A DNA stretch of 64,000 nt from NCBI GenBank assembly GCA_025617375.2, contig JAMYGW020000009.1, positions 992,001 through 1,056,000 of the forward strand. The letters are read 5' to 3'. The stretch comes from Acarospora socialis (Eukaryota; Ascomycota; Lecanoromycetes; Acarosporales; Acarosporaceae). Both the position numbers and the translations under genes were made by a program. The notes under the pieces are model-generated. The model was not told where the DNA came from. It ran no database searches and saw nothing but the letters and a program-made list of their open reading frames with translations. Numbering within the stretch: the stretch's first letter is position 1; each line of letters opens with the position of its first letter. This document shows positions 11,927 to 22,314 of the stretch, piece after piece.

Positions 11927-12745
11927 TCACCGCTTCTTATTCCCCTTCCTCTTACCCGCATTCGCGTCTCTGCCCTTAACATCCCCCGACCGCAGCACCG
12001 CACGCTGCCGCAAATATTGCTGAACGATATTCTGCACCGAGCCCATATCGTGTTTCGGTTTCCTGTACACACAGCCATCACATCAGCACACATCCACCCC
12101 TCCAGATACCCTCATCAACAAATAACCCTGAAACAATCATCACACGTACCGCATATAATACAATCTCGCCCTCCTCGCCCTCTTCACCCTCCTCTGCACC
12201 ACCTCAATACCCTCGATATTGGGACTATATATCTTAAACCACATCTCGACGCCCACGCGCGTCAGCTGGTTGCGCAACAAGATGCCCGTGTCGACGCCGC
12301 GCCGCCGGATGTTCAGACACACGCCCGCGAACGGGTCGCCATTCCGCAGCCGCACGAGCAGGACATCGCCCACTTTGGCGGCTTCGGGGTTTGCGCGCGA
12401 GAAGAGTTTCGTGCGGGCGCCGGTGGGGTCCAGGAAGGTCAGTTGGTCGGCGGTGAAGGATGCGATGGGTTCTTTGTAGGTCGCGAGGGGGGTGGGGGGC
12501 GGTGGGTAGGTTTTGATTTTCTTGGGGGCTAGCAAAGACTGTCAGATTTTGGTCCCTTGAACATATCTAAAGCACTCACTGGCAGTACCTGCGTTTGCTA
12601 ATCGGGGAGGAGGTGGTATGGATGCTCTCGACGTGGACTGGACCGTGGACAGACATCGTAGAGCCTGGTTTTGATTTCGAGATGGTCGAAAGATTGACTT
12701 CCAGCAGCTGAGCGGTCGTAAACTAGAGTTCATTCTAGCTGCCAT
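11927..12745 (-). CDS. IMG1: mitochondrial large-subunit ribosomal protein bL19m (Img1)
   Basis: Mitoribosomal large-subunit protein. Exons 12745-12580, 12528-12150 and 12062-11927 encode 226 residues. The first about 50 residues (MAARMNSSLRPLSCWKSIF, then ALRCLSTVQSTS) form an Arg/Ser-rich mitochondrial presequence. The L19 core is unmistakable: LTFLDPTGART, AKVGDVLLVRLRNGDPFAG, RRRGVDTGILLRNQL, then TRVGVEMWFKIYSPN and KRARRARLYYMR. A basic tail ends in RNKKR. I chose the ATG at 12745 because no in-frame ATG lies upstream. The gene faces another presequence-bearing gene across a 240-base shared promoter. Confidence 0.93.
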
Positions 12746-12985
12746 TGCCGCAATGGCTTTAGACTTACAAGGCGATGTGATGCTGCAGTAGCAGTTCCGC
12801 GCAGAGCCGCAATGCGTTCTAACGTTGGTCGCAAACCCTGGCACGCTTACATAATCTTAAATTATTGCGCTTCGACGCAGATTGATGAGCACTGGAAAGA
12901 CCACATCATATGCTGCCATGCTTCCACAAACAGACTGAACTCAAACGCCCCGAATTTCACCTCAATCCCGTATCCATCCGTCGCT

Positions 12986-14166
12986 ATGGCTATCCGAGGT
13001 TTCGGGTATGCCCCGCGCTGCCGCCAATGCATTCAACAAGCCGCGAAACCCAGTCACCGACGGACATTCACCAGCTCCCCCTCCCACCAAAAGCACGGTA
13101 TGAACCGTCCACACATGACCCACTGCCCGACTCCAACCTTGAAGAAGCCCCTAACCATGCCCACAAATCAGGTGCCCTCCCAACCTTCACCCCCACCTCC
13201 TCCCCCGACCTCGACGCCCTCCTCTCCACCTTCCGCAGCAAAGTCTTCGTCCCCTCGCACCTCCTCAAACGCCACCGCGACCTCGTCTACCGCAAACGGC
13301 ACCACCGCCTCCTGACCTCCGAGCCGCTAACCGTGACAATCGGCGCCGAAGAAATCCCGCTCGAGCCCCTCGACCACCTCGTCGACGAGCCCAACACGCG
13401 CAAGGGCTTCGCCGGCGTGCTGCAGCTGATGCGCGAGCCCCGCGACTGGGACAACTTGCCGGGGTTCTTGGTGGGGCTGCAGACGGCGAAGAGGAGGGTG
13501 GAGGGCGGGTTGCTGGAGAAGATGGTACGGAGGGCAAACGAGCTGGGGAGGCAGGGGACGGTGATGGAATGTGTGCGGCGGTCGGCGACGACGGGGTTAG
13601 TGTTGGATGAGGCGCGGGTCGTGCGGGAGGTCATGTGGGGGCCGAGGTTGAGGGCACGGCAGATGGGTTGGAGTGAGGAAGGGTTGGGGAAGGGGCTGAA
13701 GCAGGCGGCGCAGGTGTTGGAGTTGCTGGAGGATCCGAAGCATAGCAGCAGGAAAGGGCTCGAGGGCGTGCACTTCAGCAGGATGCCGGATGTCGTCGGG
13801 GTCGTGCTCGAGCTGGCGGCTGCGAGGGCGGTGAGGTATGGTGTCGGCAGGGACGAGGATGGGAAGGTCGCTATATACGCTCCCGCTACTGTTGCGGGCT
13901 TACGGACACAGCCGCCGAATACGGATTTGGATGCATGGAATTGGTATGATGCGAATTACGAGCTTCAGAGATGGGCACCTGTGTTGCACGGCTTGAGGTT
14001 AGCGGTCGGCGTGCTAAAGGACAAGCCACAGCTCGCAAAAGACATTCGGAACAGCACTCGGAAACTGGAGGAAGTGGTCTCAAAGGCTCGAGATATTGTG
14101 GTGGCAAACACGCCTAAGGACCGGACGCGGCGTGGCTTGATGGTCTACGATGAAATATCGTCATGA
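12986..14166 (+). CDS. predicted mitochondrial protein of unknown function
   Basis: I do not recognise the family. Exons 12986-13097 and 13172-14166 encode 368 residues. The 74-base intron (GTATGA...AATCAG) changes frame and joins HQKH to GALPTF, which puts a good presequence in front (MAIRGFGYAPRCRQC, then RRTFTSSPSHQKH). The mature part is mostly helical and charged, with SKVFVPSHLLKRHRDLVYRK, EEIPLEPLDHLV and WDNLPGFLVGLQTAKRR, and long Ala/Leu/Arg helices suggestive of a helical-repeat or ribosome-associated protein. The shared promoter with IMG1 fits mitochondrial gene expression; this is inference. Codon use changes sharply from C-ending to G-ending near 13450. Confidence 0.8.
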
Positions 14167-14936
14167 TCTCCATGCTTTGTACTCATAGCTTGGTCAGGGC
14201 GCAATGTATAGTATTTCAGCCTATGGGTAGACTCACTGATCTGAAGCTTGCAATCCCAGATCAATCCGATCTAGCATCCCTTACAACAGCTGAGAACCAC
14301 AACCACATGTACAGAGCTCACAGACACACGACGAGACCACAAACAAATGTTTGGAAGGATTGAAGCATCCTATCTCAGCCCTCCGATCCACATCACCGTC
14401 TCCTCCTCCAGATTGACCTTGTAAGAGCAACGGCAGCTCGACGTAAAACTTGCTATCGGTCGAAACTTCGCTAGAAAGAACCTTGCCCCTTGCTTAGCCC
14501 CTTCTGCGCCTTCCTTCCATTCTCCTTCTCGTCTGTTGCCGCACCTCAAGTCCATGAACAGCTGACACTGACCAATTTCACCTCTTCTCTACGTAAGATG
14601 ATCTTAGCAGGCACGTCGCTAACTTCTTCTTTGCTTCAACGTCCAGCACCAGTACGATCCTGAGACCAGCCGCGGTTCTTCGTACATGTGACCGTTCACG
14701 GTGAATGATGCTTTGAGCGACAAAGAGTCAGTCTAGGTGGAGGTAGCATTAGATGTCTTCTCACGCTTGGCCGGGACCACAATCCTTCGCGTCACGTCAA
14801 TTTTGGCGGCAAGATTGCAACGGCATGCTGATCGATTCACCCCTTTCAGTCGATCTTGAATGTCTAGAATTGCGTCACCGTCGCAGACAGTGACTTGGGC
14901 CATGGATGGTTCTTTCAGGAGCCTTCCTGTACTCAG
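14167..14936. other. intergenic, convergent 3' ends
   Basis: 770 bases between two converging genes, larger than usual for 3' ends here. A minus-strand frame at 14370-14555 shows no family resemblance. I see nothing else definite. Confidence 0.45.
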
Positions 14937-16256
14937 TCAAGCTAGAGCTTGAACAGATTGATCCTCCGCTCTCTCCGGATTGCCTTTCGTGGCTAGGATA
15001 CTTCTCAAAAATGACGCCGCGCTCATTTCGCTACTTTGTGTTTCATACTGAACAGGATGCGAAGATTTGTTGGTCCACGATAGCCAGGGCGGAAGACTTC
15101 CAAGAAGGGACGATTGTCGTCGGCTACTATCCAATACCCTTCCTCTAGCAATTGGGCCGTCAACTCGAGCTGCCGGCCCTTTCAATATATCCTCTTCTGT
15201 CGATATCACGGCCTTCCCACTGACCAGCGAGTTATCGTGCTGAGACAGGGAGCTGGATCCGCGGAGCGTTGTTGTGCTGGGTTCGTGAGCTGGCAACGCA
15301 GCGTCTGAAAACAACATGACTGGCAATGCCGACTGTTCCAGAACCTTCTGCTGCGCTTTCGTTGGGATGGTAGCTGACGCCAAGCTGGCGGATGCAGAAC
15401 TTGCAGCGTGGCCATAGGAGATTGAGGTCTGTCGGTGTGTGGCCGGACTGGGCCTTTGGCCACCGGTTGTGTTGGACTGATGCTGATACTTGCCAGTCAC
15501 GCCGTGATGGATACTCTGCAAATTATCACTGAGTCGTTCGTTGATTGAACTTACTTCCTCCACGGGCGTCAAGGCTTGATTGAGCGAAGATCGCCCCATT
15601 GTTGATGGCTGTCCGCCAGGTCTCACAGCCATAAGTTCGCCCTGAGGGGGCATGTGTGCATCATACTCGTTAGCCAGGCTCATCTTGCTGCGGCCGCAGA
15701 TCTCTGCGATTGCGTCGACATCTTCCCGTGCTTCCTGCTCAATGGCCTGCAGTATGTTCTCAAAACTGAAAACCTCTGCGGCAGGCAAGTCGACTTCGTT
15801 TTTCATACTTGTTCTGTCATACATTGTTGCTGACACCCTTTGGTCGGACGGCGGACGTGAGGTCGAACCCCCGGAATATGTCCGCACGATTATGGGCTGG
15901 GACGAAAGACTTGTACGTGTTCTCGTACTTTCAGCACGGCGGTGACGAGGTGCGACGCCGTTCAGTCGACGCAGGGCAGCGGTGCGGTTAGCAATGGTTG
16001 CCTCATCGAGAGGTTGTCCGATATCCCGAGCATGGTGAGGAGAGGAGAAAGTGGAGTCTTCGGTGGTACGTATGTTTGGAAGAAGAAGGTCTGGCGGAAG
16101 AGAGTGACGGTTGCCCCTAAGACTTACATTGGGTTCGGCATCTCGCTCGAGTCGCTGCAGGGTAGAGTGCTGTATCCCCAGTCCGTCATGGAGCAAGGTA
16201 TGGGACCGTCGTGAATCTGTTAGGGAGGGCACATTGGACTGCTCCTCGGCCGACAT
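14937..16256 (-). CDS. uncharacterised Ser/Thr-rich disordered protein
   Basis: A single exon of 439 residues beginning at MSAEEQSNVPS; the frame extends further upstream only through a TTG. Composition is Ser, Thr, Arg and Gln rich and mostly disordered. The one part that looks folded is near residues 170-215 (VFSFENILQAIEQEAREDVD, AIAEICGRSKMSLANEY), a helical block ending in HMPPQGEL. A similar helical motif occurs in many uncharacterised fungal proteins (recollection, not a search). An ANRTAALRRLNGVAPRHRR stretch is strongly basic. No transmembrane span or enzyme motif is visible. It shares a 488-base divergent promoter with the PhoD-like phosphatase. Confidence 0.72.
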   Translation of the reverse strand: MSAEEQSNVPSLTDSRRSHTLLHDGLGIQHSTLQRLERDAEPNVSLRGNRHSLPPDLLLPNIRTTEDSTFSSPHHARDIGQPLDEATIANRTAALRRLNGVAPRHRRAESTRTRTSLSSQPIIVRTYSGGSTSRPPSDQRVSATMYDRTSMKNEVDLPAAEVFSFENILQAIEQEAREDVDAIAEICGRSKMSLANEYDAHMPPQGELMAVRPGGQPSTMGRSSLNQALTPVEEVSSINERLSDNLQSIHHGVTGKYQHQSNTTGGQRPSPATHRQTSISYGHAASSASASLASATIPTKAQQKVLEQSALPVMLFSDAALPAHEPSTTTLRGSSSLSQHDNSLVSGKAVISTEEDILKGPAARVDGPIARGRVLDSSRRQSSLLGSLPPWLSWTNKSSHPVQYETQSSEMSAASFLRSILATKGNPERAEDQSVQALA

Positions 16257-16744
16257 ATTTTCTAAGGAATGCGGCAATGGTATTGGTCAATAAAATGTAA
16301 TTGCATACGTTCCGTGATTTAGTTGCATGGTTCGAGGAGGTTCACAGGAGTTTCTCTGGTGTTGCTGGAATCTAGAGCCGTAGCGGGGAGGTTGCAGTTG
16401 ATGTGCTGGCAAGTTCGTCTTGCGCTTTCATGGATGTCATCAATGCACCTTGCTGTTTCAAAAGTCGAGTACCTAGGTAAAGTCAATGGTACGGTGGATG
16501 TACATGGGTGCTATACTATTGATCATATAGCTTGATATATATAAGAAGTTTGAACATATGGTGATCCGTGAAGAAATAATGCAGTTACAGTATCCCATTC
16601 ATGCAGTGTGGTCGGGAAGTTCGACGTCACAAGCGAAAGCGTTGGTCGAGGGAGCTCCATCTCTAACTTCCCGACAGCCATCATGATCTTAACTCCATTG
16701 GATCATGGTAACTGCTGGTTGCCATTGTTTATACCTCAGCGACT
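16257..16744. other. intergenic, divergent promoter region
   Basis: 488 bases between the disordered-protein gene (minus) and the PhoD-like gene (plus). It contains a TATATATAA stretch at 16536-16544, listed separately. Nothing else stands out. Confidence 0.5.
16536..16544 (+). promoter_or_regulatory. TATA-like element upstream of the PhoD-like gene
   Basis: TATATATAA lies 200 bases before the chosen ATG at 16745. Distance and sequence fit a TATA box with a leader of about 150 bases, but an AT-rich accident is possible. Confidence 0.3.
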
Positions 16745-18692
16745 ATGCCTTCACTGATTGATACGTCGACAGTGCTCAGCTCAACAGCGTTGCGCCTGTT
16801 TACATATATATTCTTGAGATGGGTATATTTCACACTTTGATCCAGGGCGTTCCAATGCACTGACGGGAAATCTGCAGATACCTGGACATGATCTTCCACC
16901 GTTAATTTACACCTCTGCAGCAATCTATATTGTGTCGTTCTTTATCAGCTCAAGAAAAACATCACCGTATGAGGTTATTGCAGATGAGGTTGACATTACG
17001 ATAAGAGATAGAGATGTACAACGACCCAATGGCAAACCTCCGGTCTTGCCCTCGTCGGCGGCTCATCTACAGGGTTTGGCCACCACGAAAGGGCCACAAG
17101 GGGACAACGATGAGCCAGAGCTAGATTTTGAGGAGACCATTGTGTTCGGGAAGAAGAATCCTCGAATATTGCGGACGCTTCTCACGGGTTTACCGAGTCC
17201 CACTTCGACACTGTGGAGCCTCATAGCGCTTAGCTTCAATCTACTACTCGTGCTGCCTACGGTTGACATTGTCTATGGTCGACTGAGGTATACAAGCGAC
17301 GACCTGTCTTTTGCGCGTGTTGGCCACGTCTCGGACAGCACTGCGAAGATATTGATTCGCGAGCCGAACGCGACGCAGCTTCCGATCTATGTATCATATA
17401 GACGTACGGAGCCACACATACAGCCCAATGATTACAAACAACCCATGCTTGATTCTTGGAAGTCTGCAGGACAGATATTTTGGCTCTCCAATGATACCGA
17501 CTACACGTACCCAGTCACAATGTCCCGTTTAAGACCTTCCACACATTACCAGTATGCGGCATCCAACAACCTTACCGGCTATTTCCGTACTGCTCCTCTG
17601 CCGGGACGCGTTCCACTTGGTGACGGTGACAAGTTCACCTTCCTCACATCAAGCTGCATCAAGCCCAACTTTCCATACAACCCGTTCTCCCACTCCCTAT
17701 CAATCCCAGGCTTGCATCACCTGGCAAAGCGCATCCCTGAGCTGAAGGCCTCGTTCATGCTGTTCCTCGGGGACTTCATCTACGTTGACGTCCCCAAGCG
17801 TCTAGGCACAGACGCTGAGACCTATCGGCGGGAATATCGCCAAGTTTATGCTTCCCCGGATTGGCCAAGTGTGTCGGAACAACTGCCCTGGATCCATGTG
17901 CTCGACGATCACGAGATTGCAAACGACTGGGACCAGAACACGACCGGCGTCTATCAAGCAGCTGTGGACCCATGGCATCACTATCACACATCCGTCAACC
18001 CACCAGCCGCTCGGCCCGGGGAGTCTTACTTTCAGTTCACCCAGGGCCCAGCAAGTTTCTTTCTAACGGACACGCGACGCTACCGCTCCCCAGAATTTGC
18101 CGCTCCCTATAACTCGACGGAGAAGACAATGTTGGGTAAACAACAACTGACTGACCTCCTCTCTTTCCTCCGCCGCTCCGAGCCGCACGGGGTGAAATGG
18201 AAGATCATGGCCTCCTCCATTCCCTTTACGAAAAACTGGCGCTTCGGCGACGCCGACACCTGGGCTGGCTACCTCCACGAACGGCAGGTTATACTAGAAG
18301 CGATGTGGGACGTCGGATTGAAGGGCGGAGTCGGGGTCGTTGTTCTCAGCGGCGATCGCCACGAGTTCGCCGCGACGGCTTTCCCTCCTCCTGCGGGCAG
18401 CAAGTGGCCGCTGAGCGCGACGGTGCACGAGTTCAGCACCAGCCCGTTGAGCATGTTCTATCTGCCGGTCAGGACGTATTGGCAGGAGGACGAGGAGGAT
18501 GTATGCATCAAGTACCTGCCGGACGGCAACTCGAAGTTCGGAGCCGTCGAGATCACGAACCCCGAAGCTAGTGATCAAAGTGTATTGAAGTTTAGGCTGT
18601 TTATTGACGGTAAGGAGAGCTGGAGTTATACTCTCACCACTCCGCCGGGGATAGCCGGAGGTGGAAGAGGGAAGGACGCGGTGTGGGGGTGA
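16745..18692 (+). CDS. PhoD-like metallophosphatase, membrane anchored
   Basis: Exons 16745-16822 and 16878-18692 encode 630 residues. The small first exon (MPSLIDTSTVLSSTALRLF, ending FLRW) is joined by a 55-base intron to IPGHDLPPLIYTSAA, which removes the need for a non-ATG start. Two hydrophobic segments (TSAAIYIVSFFI and LWSLIALSFNLLLVLPTVDI) suggest a membrane-anchored enzyme with the catalytic part in the lumen or outside. The PhoD motifs are all present: FLTSSCIKPNF, MLFLGDFIYVDVP, HVLDDHEIANDWD, FFLTDTRRYRS and VVLSGDRHEFAAT, supplying the Asp, His and Arg ligands of the metal centre. Substrate is not shown by the sequence; the family cleaves phosphodiesters and phosphomonoesters. 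Confidence 0.9.
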
Positions 18693-18875
18693 TTGTACAC
18701 AAACATATCTTCGCCGTATTTACTTCAAGCTGTGTACAAATGAATAAAAGAACACGATGCCTATTCCCAGAGGTACCTTTGAGATATAGCGGAACTCCTC
18801 CCAAATGCTTACCAAACCCAAGGACACGCTCATGATGCTTCGAAGCTCGTGCAGACAACAAACGGAGATCCTCAA

Positions 18876-19927
18876 TCACGCGGCAGCTCCATCCGTACCG
18901 CCCTCAATCATACCCACCAACTCCTTCGCAATGCCCTGAAAGATCGGACACAACGAGCAACTCCGATACTTCTCCACCAACGGCGCCTCATCCACTTCCC
19001 TTTCCCTTTCCCTTTCCCCTTCCCGGTCCCCCGCATCCCTCTCCCCCACCCCAACACCCACAACCTCTCCTTTCCCACCAACCCCCACCACCGTCCCCAC
19101 CGGATAAACCGGCCGTCTCCCCTCCTCCACCAAAACCCCAAACTGCGGATCAACCGGGAGACTCCCCAAAAATCGCACCCCAAACTCCCCCGCCATAACC
19201 CTCCCGCCCCCATCCCCAAAAACATTCGCACACTCCCTACAAACCGGACACACGAACCCGGCCATATTCTCGACAACGCCCAGCACGCTAACGCCCGTCT
19301 TGCGGCAAAAGTTCAGCTCCTTCCGCACGTCCGCCGTCGCGACAGCCTGCGGCGTCGTCACCACCACCGCGCCGGCGACCTGGCCAGCGCAGGCTTCGAG
19401 GAGCAGGGTCTCGACGAGCGAGATGTGCTCGTCGGAGGTGCCGGGCGGCGTGTCGATGAGGAGGTAGTCGAGGGCGCCCCAGAGCACGTCGCGCAGGAAT
19501 TGGCGCACCATGGCGGTTTTTTTGGGGCCGCGCCAGACGACGGCGGAGTCGCGGGTGCGGAGGAGGAAGGCGAGGGACATGCAGGTTAGGGGGCCGACTG
19601 ATGGGGAGGTGGAGGTGGAGGCAGGGTGGACGGGGACGGGGATCCAGCCGCCGGGGGCTTGGGTCACGGTGGCGGATTCGAGGTTCAAGAGGTGGGGGAT
19701 CGACGGGCCCGTTAGGTCGATGTCGAGGATGCCGACGGAGTGGGAGGCTTGCGTGAGGGCTAGGGCGAGTTGCGTCGTGACGGAGGATTTGCCGACGCCG
19801 CCTTTGCCGGAGAGGATCTGTGGTTGGGGAAAGCGGCGCGAGTTAGTGGGGTGGATGAGTTGGACGGGGTGGGTGGTGTGGAGATGGGACGTACCAGGAT
19901 GATGTGTTTAACGCCGTCAAGGGACAT
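18876..19927 (-). CDS. CFD1: cytosolic Fe-S cluster assembly ATPase Cfd1 (NUBP2)
   Basis: Scaffold P-loop ATPase that with Nbp35 assembles cytosolic and nuclear Fe-S clusters. Exons 19927-19895 ([11 protein letters not shown]) and 19817-18876 encode 324 residues. The second exon opens with the deviant Walker [13 protein letters not shown]. It continues with [49 protein letters not shown] and [17 protein letters not shown], and reaches the cluster-binding pair VCPVC. A hexanucleotide repeat near 18997-19024 encodes an unusual Arg/Glu run ([13 protein letters not shown]) before the C-terminal helix. A further CSLC pair follows it. The gene converges on the PhoD-like gene with 183 bases between stops. 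Confidence 0.94.
18997..19024 (+). repeat. CCCTTT hexanucleotide microsatellite inside CFD1
   Basis: About four units of CCCTTT, slightly decayed at the right. On the minus strand they are in frame with CFD1 and encode an alternating Arg/Glu run, so unit changes alter length but not frame. Confidence 0.8.
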
Positions 19928-20439
19928 CGTGACGGTGGTTGATTACGGTGGAGATGTGTGTAATGCGAGATCTTACAAGTGTAATATCTTCATTGTATGT
20001 ACTTTGTTTCCTTTGAGGGTTATCAAAGCTTCTTATCGCGTCACTTCCCAGCTTTGAGTTTGGGCCGCGAAAACATTGTTCCGCTACAAATCTGCCGACG
20101 AGGGCGCGCTGCCAAGACAGATAGGAAGCCGTATCCTCGTACACATGTACGAAGCTAATCTGTTTGATTGTGCCCAAAAGCTTGAGATCACCTGGTCTAA
20201 AAAGTCACAGTGATGCCGTAGAGGTGAAAAGACACTGGCTATGTCTGGCTAGATCTAGCGTATTTTAGGAGAGCTACGACTTGATGACTTCGAAGTGTCT
20301 TTCAAATCGGTGGCATGGCAATCAATGCTATTACTCCCTTGAGGACTCTACGTGCCTAGTTCGCTAGGATTAATATGGGCTGCCGTTTACCATGAAATCA
20401 TTTGTATTATACTTATACAAATCATACATACGGTTGGCT
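19928..20439. other. intergenic, CFD1 promoter and P450 3' region
   Basis: 512 bases upstream of CFD1 and downstream of the P450. I see no gene. No clear CCAAT or TATA box was found. Confidence 0.45.
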
Positions 20440-22314
20440 CTACGATATGTCATGGCAACAGTCATATGTTCTGAGGCAATGCCAGACATTACTTGAGCAG
20501 GACTTTGCAACCATCTGCATTCGTTCCCATGTCTCTCCCGGAGCAAGCTCGATTTTCGGAAAGGCTTGAACGATCCTCGCAATCCCATATGAAGCAAGCA
20601 TGAGCCCAAAGTCCTCTGGAGCTCCAATATCAGCTCTGCTCTGATCTATGAAGAGCTTTTGTGACTTACTGCCTAGGCAAACGCGGGGACCCCCGTTGAA
20701 GGGCAGATAGCCCCATTTGATGTCAGCGAGCTCCGAACCTTCCCATCTTTCCGGTCGGAAGGTTCCAGCGTCAGGGCCGTACAAATCCTCACGCCGTTGC
20801 ATATGGTAAACTGAGTATGCAATAGGCATTCCTTCTCGAACCAAGAGTGGAGAAAAGCCATCCGGGCCGCCACCTCGTGGAAGAGTAGTTGCACGCTTAC
20901 AGAAACGTGTGTTTATTGGTACAGGTGGGTATAACCGGAGTGCTTCATGCTGGTTTTAGCTCGGGATGGCGAGAATTCCCCCACCTCAGCATTAGATCAC
21001 TTACTTTCTTTGAGAATGTTTCGGAGGTAGGGCATGCGCTGAATATATGCTCGAGTGACATCTTTGTCCTGTCCAAGAACGGAGTCGATCTCACTGCGGA
21101 GTTTTCTGAGCACGTCGGGGTATCTCACAAGGAGACGGCTGCACAACAGAGATTAGTAAGACTCTAAGAGAATAGTATAAGGACTCACAAGACGTAAGAC
21201 ATTGTCGCAGCTGTGGTATCTCGACCGGCGATAAGCACATTGATTACCTGGTCTCGAACAAGACCTGTATCTTGATGATGCTCACTATAGAGATCATTGA
21301 TGAATGTAAATTGATCAGATGCCTTTGCGTTGTTCTGCTGCAAGGCTTCTCTGACAAATTGGTCTGTGTATGACTTGACCGTCTTGCAGGCTGCGAAGAA
21401 TCCCTTAGGAGCATACAAAAAGTATAAGTCGCCAAGTCTGACACGAGTAGCAGTAACTAATGAGGCCTTGTTGAAGGATTTTGAGAATAGATCAATCTCA
21501 TGCTTGAAGCTCTCGGTAGATTGGCCGAGTATCATCGCGATTGTTGTGTCAAGAGTCAAACGGTAGAACAAGGGCTGGAGGTCCACGGTGCCCTGAAGAT
21601 TGCTCAAGGTCTCGACCAGATTTTCCACGTGTGGTCGAAAGCCTTCGAGATTTTGATATTGCATGCGTACAAATTGACGCCGCAGAAGCTCGCGCGAATG
21701 TTTCCACGCGGGACCATCTTGAGTGAATATACCTTCACCGATCATACTCTTCATGGCTAGATTTCGAGGTCCAAGATGAAAGTCTAAGTTGTTTTTCAGA
21801 TCAGATATTCCCGAATAGTATATCTGGGCCGCGTGGAAGAAAGCGGATCTAGCGACGAACCATCAAATTGGGTGGCCAAGATGGCCTCTATATTCTCAGG
21901 ATCCTTCGTCGCATACCCAGTGCCCCCGAGTATCGTCAGTTCGGCAGTCGGTCCTAACTCTTCAAAGTACTCTGTAAAAAGAGCAAGCAGCTTCTTTCGA
22001 CGTCCAGCCCTGAATCCTCGTTTGACAACATCCAAGGCTAGAGGCCATTTGTACTTGAGAACATATGCTGGTGGCTTGCAGCCATTGCGTTTTCCGAATT
22101 CATTGTCCGCCTAAAGAGAAGGTCTCAGTTATACTATGGGAATAGATACCATTGTTTGACATGTTTGTGATCATACCCGATATTTCGTTGCCTTGGAGAT
22201 ATATCTGTATATACAGAACGAAAACAAAGCGAGAAGGATAAAGAGACGGATGGACGGTGGTTGAGTAAGTCCATACGTCGGTTCGCCTCGCTCATAAGGA
22301 TTGTGAGTAGACAT
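20440..22314 (-). CDS. cytochrome P450, CYP52-like (alkane/fatty acid hydroxylase type)
   Basis: Exons 22314-22177, 22110-21861, 21783-21189, 21138-21005, 20942-20670 and 20615-20440 encode 521 residues. One N-terminal anchor (IRLFILLALFSFCIYRYI) places it in the ER. Landmarks: LGPRNLAMKSMIGEGIFTQD, helix I AGRDTTAA, the ExxR block LKETLRLYPPVPINTRFCKR, ATTLPRGGGPDGFSP, FRPERW and the haem loop FNGGPRVCLG with its Cys ligand. This layout (TLPRGGG..., KDFGLMLASYGIARIVQAFP) is that of fungal CYP52-class enzymes that hydroxylate alkanes and fatty acids; the substrate is inferred. The last intron (20669-20616) falls straight after CLG, is 54 bases long and has no in-frame stop. The C-terminus after PGE is atypical (Cys-rich). 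Confidence 0.92.

Noticed and set aside
11783-12532. Long plus-strand frame of 249 codons over IMG1
   Set aside because: It is a shadow of IMG1. The minus strand carries clear L19 motifs and proper introns.
16729-16923. Minus-strand frame upstream of the PhoD-like gene
   Set aside because: The plus strand here holds exon 1, an intron with good signals and the start of exon 2 of the phosphatase.
18849-19589. Plus-strand frame of 246 codons over CFD1
   Set aside because: Shadow of a GC-rich minus-strand gene with a P-loop and conserved Cys pair; the plus frame is Pro/His-rich and featureless.
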